Below, piece after piece: positions 12,001 through 25,090 of a stretch of 64,000 nucleotides of DNA. Origin of the DNA: Lutraria lutraria. Lineage: Eukaryota; Mollusca; Bivalvia; Venerida; Mactridae. The stretch's first letter is position 1. Each line of letters opens with the position of its first letter. The DNA lies in assembly GCA_964023205.1 (NCBI GenBank), contig OZ026847.1:9854652-9918651 (forward strand), read 5' to 3'. Position numbers and translations under genes: made by a program. The notes beneath the pieces are model-generated. The model did not search any database. It saw only the letters and a program-made list of their open reading frames with translations, and was not told the origin of the DNA.

Positions 12001-15000
12001 GTTACAATACATAAAGTTCTTGTTACCTCTTGTAATTGTAAGTGAGCTTCTATCCTGTTGGTTTTTTAAATGATGTTGTCAGCTATTACCGGTAATGTAA
12101 GAATTGAATACTTGTGCTGCAGTTAGCGTTAACTACGACAGCTAGTCTGCTGGGATCTATACTGTACGTACATTGCAATTCAAAAATCCTAATATTGTCT
12201 CGTCGTTTTTAAACAAGTCGTTCTTTTTCTTTTTTTTTCGATTTTTTTCCAGATTTTGTAAAATTGCTGAATACGCAACAAATTTCTGAAAGTTTCCGTT
12301 CAAGACATTATATCACCAGCATTGTGCTCAGCATCGTCAGGATAAAATATGAGGAATGACAGTTATTTAAACTGAATACCAATTCTCTAAACAGGTATAA
12401 CTGCTACTAGAATATGGGTAAATGAATGTAGGTTTTGTTGACGAGTAAGCCGTCTCAATTACAGTGAAAGGGTTCAAGACATCATACAATTACCTCGCCG
12501 AAGACAGCCGTGTAATATTTCCAGATTTCTTCCCTAGCGAGATATTCGTCATAATAATTTTTGGTCAAGTAGCTGTAAAATAAAACATTTGCTAATGTTG
12601 CTGTCATTTTGTGGCGAACACCACATAATCGTCTATAGATCGATATAATGCAAATAATTACAAAGAAGCAAGGTCGATAGTAAGGCAAGACGTCAAGGCC
12701 GGCAGTTAACTGAAAATTGTGATTGTAAAAATTCATGTCATTTGGAGCTATCGCCTCCCAAAAAGAAAAGATAAGAAAGCAATTCTAGAAATAAACACAT
12801 ACAACAGGTCTAGCCCTCTCCAAGGCATCACTACATCCAATCCAAAACCTGTCCAACACACAGAAAAATACAAAAATGGGGGGGGGGGGGGGGCAAATCA
12901 TTATTTGCATTTCGAGTACCGCCTTGTAATGGTCAAAGCTCCAAAGGCGTTAAACTGGTTAGACGGGCACCACAATACATAAAGCAATAATTGATGCATT
13001 CTTATATTTACGTTCATGGCATAAATAAAGCTTTGTGCTTTATACGTTACATGGTAAGGTTTTACATAGTAACAATACGTAAGCTGTGTTGTATCTCATA
13101 TACATACTATATATCTATCCCGACCAACATCGTTTCGTGTGGCAAAAATGATCTAAAAGCCTTAAACATAATAACATAATAAACCAACGGAAGTAACGAC
13201 AGTACAATTCGAAGTGGAAGGAGACACCAGGCTTAAAACAACGATGCTGAAGTTTATGGTTCCTATATACGAGTATGTTTTGCAGTATTAAAGGCATCAG
13301 TAACTTTGTTTTCGAGACAAATTAAAGCTTCAGCATTATCGACTCAACTTTAATTCATAATGTTTAGATTGACTTTAGCTGTGACTGCGACAGGATAAAG
13401 TGACTAATTTGAGAATACATTTCTCAAACAAAGGAACACTATCGCCCGATTAGAACAGAACAGTTACTTTATTACATGACTTGAGCCATGACCCATCATC
13501 ATTTACATATCCATAATTAACACGCGACTTGGAAGTAAACCGCCATGTTGCGCATGCGTACTAACGATGAACATATTAATAGTACTTACTAATTCCATAT
13601 TGTATCATCCAACAGTAACTGAACTTCAAAGACTTCACACTCGGGTTCAAAGTTGGGCGCACTTCTTCTTATTCTACTCTTCCCTATAACACACGTAGCG
13701 TATTTATAAGCAACAATACGGCAATAAAACTTGGTAGACCGATATACAAATAGGAGCGAGTATTGTCAGGAAAAACGATAATGTAATTTATTACCATCTA
13801 TAAGATTTATATATAAGTACGAATATTCACTGTGGAATTTTTATAATCGGTCGACATAATCTGTTCTGGATATTTTGGGAGCAGGACTATCACATACTTA
13901 AATTGGATACCTTATATAAAAAGAGTATAATTTCACTTTATTTTGTTGTAAGCTTCATTTCTATTCTCATGTCTTTATGAAATATTACAAAATCTAGGTG
14001 ACCAGTTATAAAAACTAAGCAGTGTATCTACGATTCTATGATAGTAAGTCCGCTTAACCTCTGGGCAAATATTGCCGTCTCTGTGTTTTGAAATATAGAC
14101 CATTCCGTATGCCCAACCGACTTTGGCTTATTAGGCTGGCGAAGCAAATGTATCTTTTGTATTACATATTATCCATGTAAGTATATATTTTTATTATACA
14201 GTTGGAGCCTGTAAAGGGCGCTTTCCGTGTAAAGATTTCTTTAAAATCATACATTTTTCCCCAAATTTCCAATTCAATCCTTGACATTTCATTTCCCATA
14301 TTGGCGTCAACCCGATACGTCAGGCTTCAACCCGATACGTCAGGCTTCAACCCGATACGTCAGGCTTCAACCCGATACGTCAGGCTTCAACCCGATACGT
14401 CAGGCTTCAACCCGATACGTCAGGCTTCAACCCGATACGTCAGGCTTCAACCCGATACGTCAGGCGTCAACCCGATACGTCAGGCGTCAACCCGATACGT
14501 CAGGCTTCAACCCGATACGTCAGGCTTCAACCCGATACGTCATCCACATATCAAGGTTTAGGACGCTTTCCTCTAAATATAAAGAAACCCCTGTATCTAG
14601 GTACAATGTACTTACTCAAAGCGGTAGATGAGCTTTCTTCCTTTTCTTTTGTGTACATTGTTTTAGTAAACTCTTCCATGTTGACAGGTGCTTTTTTACG
14701 AAGAATATGACCTTTAAAGGTTTCTCGATCCGATTCAATGCTGTATGTGTGTCCATTTATGTCTACTGTACCATACTGAAATTGTAATGTGTGAATATTA
14801 GGATTGGTGGTCCTGTAATAGGAAATTGGATGTAGGATCGATGGATGCTTGGTTCGAATTCAACTATGACCATCGTAATTTCATTGAGCTATAAAATATC
14901 TTATATTGCTACCCTCGGTGTATATGTGAGTGGGTACTTGAAAGGGATTTAAGTGAATGTGCAATGTTAGCGTAGAGTGGCATTTTGCAAAGAATAGTTT

Positions 15001-17564
15001 ATCATCTACGATCAGGAATAATACAGTACAACCTCTCTAGAGCGGCCCTCTAATGGGAGAACAACCGTCCTTCAACAACAGCAGAACTTTTCCCAATGCA
15101 TAATTTAACTATTAATTTAACCTCTCTTTTTTGCCGCTCACAAAGGGTGTTGCTTTGGTGAGGTTGCACTGTATATGTAAACTCGTAGAAACAGACTTTG
15201 ATTCCAACTTTAACTTAATTCCTGAAAGGTAGCATAATAACGACACTGGAGATCTGATTCTTCAGCGATAAAAAGTCACTCCATGTTTGAATTTATATTG
15301 TTTGAAACTAAATATTAACAGGGATTTCATTCAGTATAAAATAAGTTACATTTGTTCTGTGTTACTTACGCTACATACTTTCTCTCAATGATAAATATTC
15401 AAGCAAAGGTGTCGTTTATCGGTACAGTATTAATATCTACAATTCGGTATTTGTTTTAAAATTTCTTTGGTTATTACTACCAAGCAACTGAAAATGTCAA
15501 TGTTTGAAAAAAAGACAGGACTTAAAAAAAGATTAACACTAAGGATTCGTAACAATTAGCTCTTAAATGCAAACGAGAAATTCGATATTCACCCGTCATC
15601 GAAATGAACATTTATTTATTCACGCAACATTATTGCCGTTGTTGCAATATCCCATTCTGTAACGTGGATGGATGTGTGGTTATAAGGCGCAGTCTTCTTA
15701 AGCGATAAACAAAAGATTCGATCCTCTCTAAGTTTCTGTCTTGATATAATATGATAGGAACAATGACAAAGATGGTCATTTCACCTGTTTAAACGTTTAT
15801 CATTTAGATTTATTAGTGACGAAATTGTGTACTGATTTTTCTATTGACTGTTGCGAATTTGTATGAAACTAGTGTTTAATTACCAGATGACAATAAGATG
15901 GATTGCATTCAACCAGAACCGCTGCCAGTTGCTTTACACTTCGATACATGGCGAAATGATCCTGTAATGTTTAAAATATTGTAAGTATGAATTTTCAGCA
16001 GCAAGTGCATTAAACACTTAGGCATTGGTGAATGGAATAAGTTTAAATATTACCTTAAATTCTGCTACTTCACGGAGCAACATATTAAGCATCCCTGTTA
16101 GCTAGCATAACTTCAAAACGGAAAATAAAAATACTTGACATACTTCACATATTGAAAGTTGACATAATAATTATGTATTCACTCTGATATGGAAGTCAAA
16201 ATACAAATTGCAAATAAAACTGTAACAGTTCATTTGATCGGTTGCTATTATATATGATATAACTTACCGAATAGTCATGTTTGGACATACGATCAGAGAA
16301 CTGGAAATTCATTTCCGTGTTCACATACATACATCTTGTTAAATTTAGATCAATACGTGTATCGTTGACATCAAACGAAAATCTCGTAAACTCCGGGAAA
16401 TCGAAATATTCATCTCCTGCGTTGACGTGGTCAACAGAACGTCTTTTTCTTGCTACCTGTATATGCTGTGTTACCTCCACTGTAGAAGATTAATTGATAG
16501 AAGATCAAATAAACAACAGACGAAAATATAAAGTCATAGTATTTTATAAGGACAATTACCGATGATTGACTGCGATAGTAGACGGTAATAAAAGCGAACT
16601 TACACAAAGTATCTTTCGTTACTTTTTATAGAAACACTTAGAATTGGACATGTAAGGAAGCCAGAAGGATGTTCATGTAGTCAAACTTATGATAATACGA
16701 CTGTAATCGAACGTAATCTTAAAACTTGGTTCTAAATAATTCAAGCCATGTTGTTGGCTTTACATCTCGTTTATTGAAATGATAAACTATGCTACATAAT
16801 ATGATAATTTATAAACAAGTTCAAATCACACACGTAAAAATATAAATTGATATAAGTCATTTAATCACACAGCTTTTACATTTCAATTTATGAACCCCAA
16901 ATACATAAGGGCTGCCAGGCGTCACAATTTCAATATAGTGTTTTAATTTTTGTATAAAACAGTAAAACCATTATTAAAAAGGGTTAATAATAATTTGCAT
17001 TTGTTCGTAGGTTTTTGATTTTCGTTTACAAACTGCATATCTAAACAGTTTGTCCAAGAATTAAAACAGATCGATATCCTCGTATAGTATAGTTTCAAAT
17101 TCAGTTGATCATTTAGACCTATGGGTGGTTAGCTACGTCTTGCAGTTGGAATTCCAATCCATACCGAAACTTCTCAATTCTTGCGCATTTTTATATTTTA
17201 CTGTGATGAAAAGGGCATGTGCGTTGGTATTTACTTTCTATTTTGTTTGTTTGTTTATTTGTTTGAATTTTAAAACCCATTTCAACAGTCAGAGTCATAT
17301 GAGGCGGACAGTTCATCAAACCATTGTTGCAGGGAATACCCAGTACAAGACACCCATTCTCTGTAAGCAACTGTCTGCTTTCTACCATAAAGACATGGTC
17401 GGTAGCGAGGGCTCGAACCCACGACCCTCTATCTATTTTGTATAAATCTTACCCGCAATAGGAGCCGACTCTTCGGTTTCTGTTGGATAAACAACAACTT
17501 CTGCAGTAGTTAAACCCACGGTTGTTAGAACAACGAGCAACGACATACAACACAGTGTACCCAT
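6065..17564 (-). CDS. ADAMTS-like secreted protein with a dead metalloprotease domain (3' end uncertain)
   Basis: Twelve exons (minus strand): 17564-17453, 16479-16268, 15961-15884, 14775-14616, 13683-13590, 12572-12494, 10899-10741, 10401-10238, 9500-9448, 8229-8118, 7396-7236, 6252-6089; all phases agree. Residues 1-21 form a signal peptide. The prodomain ends at a furin motif RIRR (191-194). The reprolysin-type domain follows: CESDRKYQSVVFE (379-391) matches the usual C...SVVxD block, and a Met-turn-like WVM is at 421-423. The place of HExxHxxGxxHD reads QVLLQSLGVGID (403-414), so all three zinc histidines and the glutamate are absent. The last exon (FSADEQCQEKWG) matches the ADAMTS disintegrin-like start. 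Reading past the last donor reaches TAA at 6067-6065 (523 codons); alternatively splicing continues further left. The acceptor of exon 8 and the junction of exons 11/12 (alternative donor after 7266) are less sure. Confidence 0.82.
7588..7789 (-). mobile_element. MITE, TACTGTATTTTC family, copy in ADAMTS-like intron 10
   Basis: The ends are TACTGTAGTATC and GAAAATACAGTA. The interior carries repeated CCACGAA/TTCGTGG words and matches, in inverse orientation, the copies at 31596-31806 and 33116-33306 in EMC1 introns. No coding capacity. Confidence 0.8.
8249..8712. mobile_element. hAT-like foldback MITE with an ATATAAAC target duplication
   Basis: Two arms of about 200 bp (8249-8459 and 8491-8712) are imperfect inverted copies, beginning CAGGGTAGGAAATCCACGTG and ending in the inverse of CAGTGTGGGGAATCCACGTG. 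The CAG(G/T)G end and the flanking direct repeat ATATAAAC (8242-8249 and 8713-8720, sharing one base with the end) fit the hAT superfamily, which duplicates 8 bp. No transposase. It lies in intron 9 of the ADAMTS-like gene, just upstream of the exon 10 acceptor. Confidence 0.85.
9100..9303. repeat. 33-bp minisatellite, about six copies
   Basis: Imperfect tandem units containing GGATGGATTCACC(A/G)TAAACATA, in intron 9 of the ADAMTS-like gene. Open frames here (for example GYYMDGFT repeats) are by-products. Confidence 0.85.
9961..10045 (-). mobile_element. SINE head fragment (tRNA-like)
   Basis: On the minus strand GGCCAAGTGGTTACAG resembles an A box and GGACTCGAATCCC a B box. No further SINE body is evident. 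It lies in intron 8 of the ADAMTS-like gene. Confidence 0.55.
10619..10641. repeat. Poly(A) run
   Basis: About 23 consecutive A, possibly the tail of a decayed retroelement. It is in intron 7 of the ADAMTS-like gene. Confidence 0.9.
12878..12893. repeat. Poly(G) run
   Basis: Sixteen consecutive G in intron 5 of the ADAMTS-like gene. Length is likely to be imprecise in the assembly. Confidence 0.9.
14306..14542. repeat. 20-bp minisatellite, 12 copies
   Basis: Twelve head-to-tail copies of CAACCCGATACGTCAGGCTT, two with CGT in place of CTT. The array is in intron 4 of the ADAMTS-like gene, about 75 bp beyond the exon 4 donor. Each unit contains ACGTCA. Confidence 0.97.
15022..15173. mobile_element. 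MITE, TACAGTACAACCTCT family, copy 1
   Basis: The terminal inverted repeats are TACAGTACAACCTCT and AGGTTGCACTGTA, with TA at the tips as expected for a TA-duplicating (Tc1/mariner-type) element. Three further copies are in EMC1 introns. It lies in intron 3 of the ADAMTS-like gene. Confidence 0.85.
17248..17432 (-). mobile_element. tRNA-derived SINE in ADAMTS-like intron 1
   Basis: On the minus strand the head carries GGTCGTGGGTTCGAGCCC (B box). The body contains GACAGTTGCTTACAGAG and the tail is AAACAAATAAACAAAC. It starts about 20 bp inside the intron from the exon 1 donor. Confidence 0.75.
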
Positions 17565-17621
17565 CTTGTTGCTTCTATAAGAATGACACAGATAAGACAC
17601 ATGTATAAGTACGGTCTATTT

Positions 17622-17675
17622 AATTATATGTTGTTTAACGACCAATTTGACAGCTATGGTCATGTTACGGCCACC

Positions 17676-17715
<40 letters not shown>

Positions 17716-17957
17716 TACAGTACAGATGGACCGGACATTTATATCCCTATTCTTATTTCGAATAGACTTCCCTGTTTTTTATCGTGCCAGGTGTAAAGCA
17801 CCGATACATGCCTATATAGACACAGTATTTAACTCGTTAGTTGGAATAGGGACACTGAAAAGCGTCCTTGAGAAATTCGGAAGGCACAGTCTAGATTTGA
17901 GCCCACGACCTTTCCTTCAGTAGTCCAGTGCATTACTACTAGACCACCAATCACCCC
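17622..17957 (-). mobile_element. tRNA-derived SINE with an internal (GA)n expansion
   Basis: On the minus strand, TGGTCTAGTAGTAATGCAC (A-box region) and GTGGGCTCAAATC (B box) form the head. The body with GTGCTTTACACCTGGCAC is shared with 49930-50092. A (GA)n tract of about 27 bp is at 17683-17709. It lies just upstream of the ADAMTS-like start codon, in the 5' UTR or promoter region. Confidence 0.75.
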
Positions 17958-19764
17958 AGTTTATGCGAAACATCCGATATATTCTTGCTTGACAAAAAGG
18001 AATCGGGCTTGATTCTTTTGGCCAAATTGCCACGTCTTCCGTTCTTGTCAGTAAATGACTGGCATAATGTCTATTTCTCCTATTTCTCGTTTGCAACTGA
18101 ACATAGAAAGTCTGATTCCTAAATAGAAATACAATGTATTAATAATGTATGTGTATATATATACAGTGTCGAGTTAGCACCAGTTTTGCTTTTTAGCGTA
18201 ACGATACAAACATTTATCGCATGATTTTTTCATAATTTGTTATCTTTTTAAATTTTCATTTATGGATATATGTAATGTAAAAAAGGGTTCTGTCGCAACA
18301 TTTATTCATGGACAAAAGTCTGCGATTTCTTGTCAACCCTCAAAACCTTTAAGACTAGCATGTTCCCGATATTACAGATGTCTCAAAGACATCGCCTTAT
18401 ATCAAGTTTCCAGGGTCTGTATTAAGCATCAGTTATATTTGTCCTGAAATTCGACTTTTTCCTTAACTCGTTTATACTAATATAGAAGAGGAAATCACAA
18501 TAATATGATTTTATCTTTGTTTTAAAGATGCCACTTTTGATGACTGGTTTACAAACTTTTACCATGAAAAAAATTTACACTTAAGTAAAAATTTCGACTT
18601 AAGTTAAAGAAAATCTTAAGATGCTTTGTGAATACGGACCCAGACAATTATCTCGGAACAGCAACATTAGAACTTAGTCGAATTACAGTATTTCAAAACT
18701 TATTAAACAACCTGATAATTTTTCGGATGTTCGAATACTGACTCTGCATTCGAATATCCGATCAATCGAAAAATAATCGGATATTCGTTGATATCCCTAA
18801 AAAGTTCAGACTGTAAGTTGAGCATTGAATAGTTTAATGAGTACCATGATATTAGAATAATATACGTCTAAACAAGAATTTCAATTACCAATTAAATTTT
18901 ATCACAGTGATTATAATGATTTTAGATATGTTTGTTACTTTTGAAGAAATATTGTATGCAAAGTGTATCCAATTAACAAAATTTCATCTCTTTATTAACA
19001 TAGAGTCAAACACAATTGTACGTATGTCGCAATTATTAATGTAAATTTCAAATACCACACACAGTATATAGGACTGGTATATACATAAAAGTTCAATTTA
19101 ACAACTGAATAAACGGTGTGAATTAATGATGCTGAATATTCTTGTACAGTGAATTGCAAACTATGAACCTTAAGTTATGAATAAAGTATAATTTTAACAA
19201 ACGTTTTACATTTTAGACATTTAGCAATACATATACCTGAACATTTTCTAAAGTGAACAACATAATGTAAACGTTGTAACAAGCTTTGTTAAGAAAAGCC
19301 ATAACTAACGTGGGTTAGTGCTTTGAGACCAAACAAGATTGCACATATATATTGTATGTTATCTTATGTATAACAAAAATACAATACATGTATAATATGT
19401 TTTATACTAAACTAATCAAAATATAATTTGTCAATGCTGAAAATGCTATATATAATATACAGTGTGTACAAAAAATTATGTTTACTCTGAAGTAATTTGT
19501 CAATGCTGAAAAAAATACTAAATTTTAAAACAGTACTTACATTCAGAAGACAAATCTCCTATGAATGATCCTATCATATAGACCTATATATATATACATT
19601 CAAACAGGACCAGAAATGGTAATTCTTTGTATTATCTATATCATCTCTACCATGTGTTCATCCAATTCACGATTGGAGATAAGTACAATGTATATTTATT
19701 ATTTCATTAACATGAATTATATTTTAATGTAGAACAAAAAAGTTCACACGAGAAATATCGAAAG

Positions 19765-19860
19765 TTCCTGGAGTTCAGACCAATCTGGTGAGCCGTGGTT
19801 TGAGCGCGGACCGGCGAGTCGTGAGTTCCTGGGTTTCAAACCTGGGCAACACATTTGTCT
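19765..19860 (+). mobile_element. SINE head fragment (tRNA-like)
   Basis: GTTTGAGCGCGGACCGGCGA and GGGTTTCAAACCTGGGC resemble decayed A-box and B-box regions. Too degenerate to be a functional tRNA gene. Confidence 0.4.
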
Positions 19861-22800
19861 CTTCGTAAAACTTTGATTACCGACATTGGTTTCAAAATCA
19901 TTCCTTTTTACATGGTTTCAGGAAGCAGTATGTTGGTCTTAAAATTGACAAATAACACTGGTAAGTAACGTTACTCAAAATCAGCAGTTAAGTAAATCGT
20001 CACCAATGCATGATTGGAAATAAACGAACGGCAACTTATCACAATCAATCAAACTGAAATATTCACCAATTATAGTCTCAAATGAAAACCCAATTCAGCT
20101 TTGTGGTATACTGCATGTATGGTTTCCGTGTTCCCCTTGTCTGTACAAAGCCGTTTGGTGAATGGCAGCATGGGATGGAAACTAGTTTAGCTTTGTGACT
20201 GACCGTACCAAAGCTGTACCACTTCAAGTAATTATGCTTGTCTACATTTCTTTTGCGTTGGCAGGGGTTTTTTTTTGGGGGGGGGGGATTTTTAAAATGT
20301 TTTCTCTTTCTATAATTCTTTTCTTATATATATTTTAAACATTGCACAGAGTATCTTAAATCAACATTAAACACTAGTGTGTGTTTCATTTGGTTGTAGC
20401 GGGTTTTAAATAGATCATTGCTTTGTATGACAAAGTGTAACAGAATTGCAAATTATTATCAGTATGAAGTAAATAAAGTATTGGAAAGCTTCCCAAATTG
20501 TAAAAGTAGCTAAAATGACGTTGGATCAAATGTTACAAGTGTGCTTAAAGACTACGCATTTCCTCAGATAAATATATTTGCATAATATCTAGCTTTAGAC
20601 TAAACAATGCCCTCAGATACCTACTGCGACCAAAATTAACATCTATAAAGCTTACAGAATGTCGATCGTTCTACCTTATAATGGTTCAACTCGTATCTTC
20701 CTTCACGATTAAAACTGGAAATATGTTGCGCCAATACCGGTGAAAATGAAATTTAAAAAAAAATCTTTAGTGTATGTTGTGTGTGTGTTAAAAGAAACCA
20801 AATTCAGCGTCGAAGGGAAGATAGTGTGTCAGGGTATTTGGGATTTTCTGTAACAATGTGTATTTTTGTTAAATTCTATTCTAATCCACTAGGCAGTCAC
20901 TGCTCGTTATTTTCGATGCTGGCCTAATTACTACCTATTCTACATCCGCCATGAAAATGTTTCCATGCAATGAACTATTTTTTTAGACGGCATAGATAGA
21001 AACATCTGTGGCGTATCATTATTTAAAATTTACAATACATATTTTTTTTATTTTGTAAAATACGAATAAAACATATTTCAGTTAAAACCCCCATTTGGCA
21101 CCTCATCTGACGTGGCGCGTGGTGATTAATGAAAATGGTACAGTAGTAAATTATTCACTGCTATGTAGATAGTTTTGAACTAGCTTAGTTTCTTTCAACA
21201 GATAATTGAACGATTTGAGAATATTTAGCCAACATTTTTTTTTTCTTTAAATGGACACTGGGAAAATGTGGATCGTTTAATACCATGCTTCAGAAGGTTG
21301 TAAATGTATTTGGTGCACAACAGGAACAGTTATAAGATGAAACTGTGGTGTACTGGCTCTTATTCAGTCACAGAACATGGATGATCAATAAACAAAAAAA
21401 TACATGTAGATGCAAAAAAATATATTTCCTCGGCCAAGTTCATCTACCACATAAGCACGGAGGCGGTTTTCAATTTTCAATATTTACCTAGTGACAAGAA
21501 TGTCAACCTCTTGTAGTATGTTCAGCTCATATGAGTACATTCTGAACTTTTGATTTTTCCATGGAATATTTTTCTCATCTATATTCAATCACGAAAACAA
21601 ATTAAACAGTCTGGTCCAAGTAGTCCATGCATTGTATTTAATTAGATTTTAAATGGCAGTCATGTAGCATACGTGACCATTTAGTGATAGATGGAAAACT
21701 ACCTCCATTGATTTTTTCAGATTAAACTACGTGTATACATATACAGCTTGTTTTCATTTCCACGTGGTATGTAAATGCTTTTTAAATCTATTTTGTTAAT
21801 TCATGTCCTCTCTTAATGTTTGATTAGTGTTGATAATGGTGTGGTTTATTAATACCATTCAGGGCATAAATAGACGGTACCTGAAATGTTAGATTTTTAA
21901 CCTTTCTCTTTCCATAGAAAAAATAAGGTGTAAAAATGTTTATTTCTGGCAAACCGACCGATACTAGACTTTTAATTAGCTCTCCGATATATATCTACTT
22001 TCTCACCTTATACCTTCCTTTCCATATGCTTTCAAACCCAAACTAATACATCCTTATCCACGTATTTTGATAAGCATGTTTAATTAACCAGTAACAGTTT
22101 TTGTTCACAAGTACGAAGAAGTCAATAATTTTAAAATCATCATATTTATATAACTGAAAGGGTTTATTACAAGAATAACCCCGTTATTCGAAATTTGAGA
22201 AAATGAGTTTTTGTATAAGAAAATCCAAGTTGATATACTTATTTTAAATATTTAAGTAAGCATTTTATCCTACATGCATATTTCCGTGTTGTTGTTTTTG
22301 TTCTTATTTTCTTACGGTATAAAAATTTACTAATGGCAAGGGTATTTAGTATTGAACAAAACTACTTGAATAGTATGAAATCATTAAAAAGTTGACTGAT
22401 TGGGTTTAACAAAGAAGGGAACAGAAGAAAAAATCCTCTTGCCACGCTCTTCTTTACTATATTGGTATGGATATAATGAAATTTGGATAAAATGCAAAAA
22501 GTAAAGTAATTATTTACTTCCCCAGGAATTCACTGTGTTTTGTTGCTTACAAAGTTAACCATCTGTAGCAGAATCTACTTTTATCTCATCATTAGCATAT
22601 TGTTTGGACTAACTTAACATCCATTAAAACTTTCTAAAATATTCATCCATTTTAGAAATTAAAATAACACCATATGTTGTTTGTTTAGAGAGCATTGGCC
22701 AAAAATTCATTTCTGTATCAGTGGAAAAAATCATAGAATCTAACAAAACATCTGAATTCTTCATCACACTAGTTAAGTTTGATTTAGGCTGTGAATCGTT

Positions 22801-25046
22801 TAGTGAGTGGCGATCCCATCCGACCCACAAGTCAGCACTAACAGTTCTTAAATTTATTGACGAATATTTTATTATCAAGTAACCCATCTTAAACTAAAAC
22901 ATTCGTGTTTTTGTTTGCATTGAGTGAGCATGTCATACTTAGTTCTTAAGGTGGAACCAAACGATTGAAATAACGTCGTTTTCGACGTCAAAACGGTCAT
23001 TTTTGCGGTATTTATAGTGCCTCCCTGAAAACACCTATCGCTCTGTCAATTTATGTGGATATTTAATGAAATAGAAATTTAATAGCGGAGAATAAAATTA
23101 CCTGCGCGTAGGTATAAATTTGATGTCCATGATTTAATTATAAGTGCAATTAAAACGATTTTAAATGTAAAATTTAATGTTGTTTTCTTTTCATTTTCAA
23201 ACTTAGATTATTTTTATAAAACATTTGCCCGAGGGATTTTTTTTATTTTTGTCTAGAATAAAGTTTGATGTGCACGTGTCACCTGTTGTTCTCATAAATT
23301 CTAAGAAAATCTATTGAGCCGTTTTTATTTTATTAGAGCTTTAAATGATAGCATATATCTTTCAAATGTCTTTTCTTCCTGCGCATGTGTAACCGGAATG
23401 CGAAGATGTGAAAAAGCGAAAAGACGCCAATGCGTACAAATGCTTGTTGATTAAATGTTGCAGCCAAGTTTTCAGCATATAATTAGAATAAAACTGGCAT
23501 CAAAATGTATACTCCCCATTCATTATTTATAGGGAAGACTGCTGCCATTTCACATATCATGGTGATCCACAATCATGATCACTCGATCCTGCTATGTTAT
23601 CATTGTATCTTTGCCATATTCATTACATTGTCTTAGTTGGGTAATGATATGATTTGTCTGAGCTTATCCAAATCGTTTCTTCATGTTACTGTACGTTTTT
23701 AATACAGAGCAAATGTTCGTGCAGATTTATCAGGTTTGAGTCCAAAACATTAACACTAAAATGTATTGAAAACACTACTCACATTCTTGATAAAAAATTT
23801 ACAAGATCTACATTTATATTGAATGGTTGTGCCTCAAGCTGGATTGAAAAGATCTGGTCCCAAAGTTATAAACCTTAAGAATCATCATTATTATCATTAT
23901 TGTTTGGTCATAATTGGCTTAGGAAATTGAAAATGAAATTTGAGCTTTGAGATTGATCTTACATTTTATAACCTAATGAACCCAGTGTGTGCTCAGATCC
24001 ACAATGTTAAACTACAAGAGCAATTAGGAATTCACAAGAGCAATTATTCAGTGACTCACTGCCTGATACATACAAAAACTAATGCACCATATGATTTACA
24101 CCACTTTCTCATCCTTATGGTCACAGTTCTGGAAATTGGTGAAAAATTCCACAAAATGGTATGGGTGTCCAATCAGGAAAGGACCCGCACCGTCGACCTT
24201 ACTAATGGAAGGGCCCTGTTCTTACAGGTACATCTCGACTTCGAAAAACAATATTTCGAAGATTCACACTGTATAGTAAAGGTCTTTGGTTACATATATG
24301 GTTAAATCAATTACTCAAAGCAATGCTCTCTGCTGCAAACAGCCAAACACATTTACAAATTAATGTTTGTGTTTCACAGAAATTAGTGTACGGTCTGGAA
24401 GATTTTGAATAATAACTTAAACGGTCAATTTTGTGAAGTTGATATACGAGATAATTATATTCTCACGCCTTTACCTGTCAAAGTAATAATTAATACTCTA
24501 ATTTTCTCCAGCGGTTCTGGCATGAAATATTCACCAACATGTGACAGTGTGTCGTGTGTAAAATCAAAGGTAAACAGCTTCTCAGAAGAAATCAAGATTG
24601 CATCTTTGAGTAATAGCGAATATATAGCATTTCTGAAATATCTTCATTCCTCAGATTTTGAACATTTTTTGTCAAAGCGGTGTATGTGGGTATTCATCAC
24701 CTCCAAACTTTAGTTCCTCCAGTCCAAAAGCGAATAAAATGATAGTGACAATTATTTTCTAGTATATATCAAAGTCTAATAATTCTTACATAACCTGTTT
24801 ATCAAAATTTGATATTCATTATTATATAAAATGTTTTAAAACAACAGTAATTATTCATTAACTAATTATTATTATAAATCATTAAAATCTATGGCCCTTT
24901 TTTTTGCTGGGTGTCAAGTCTACAGACACTTAGCTAACCAAGATCAGCCAGTATTTATCTGACTAGAGGCAATAAAACAATTAAATTCTCGGGGAATACG
25001 TGAGTCCCAGGTTCAATGTAGAAATATTATCGATTTTCCAATTAAA

Positions 25047-25090
25047 CAAGGACTTATATATACATATACATGTATGCATATAAGTCCTTG
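25047..25090. repeat. 44-bp near-perfect palindrome (CAAGGACTTATAT)
   Basis: CAAGGACTTATAT at the left pairs with the ATATAAGTCCTTG end. The same palindrome family recurs at 62713-62756 and in variants at 62608-62694 and 62773-62849, all outside exons. Confidence 0.85.

Noticed and set aside
14202..14631. Two overlapping plus-strand frames with repeats such as GFNPIRQASTRYVRLQPDTS
   Set aside because: They come from the 20-bp minisatellite in an intron of the minus-strand ADAMTS-like gene.
23940..24713. Two open frames of 121 and 102 codons between the divergent genes
   Set aside because: No recognisable domain, splice context or homology could be seen; length is within chance for this base composition.
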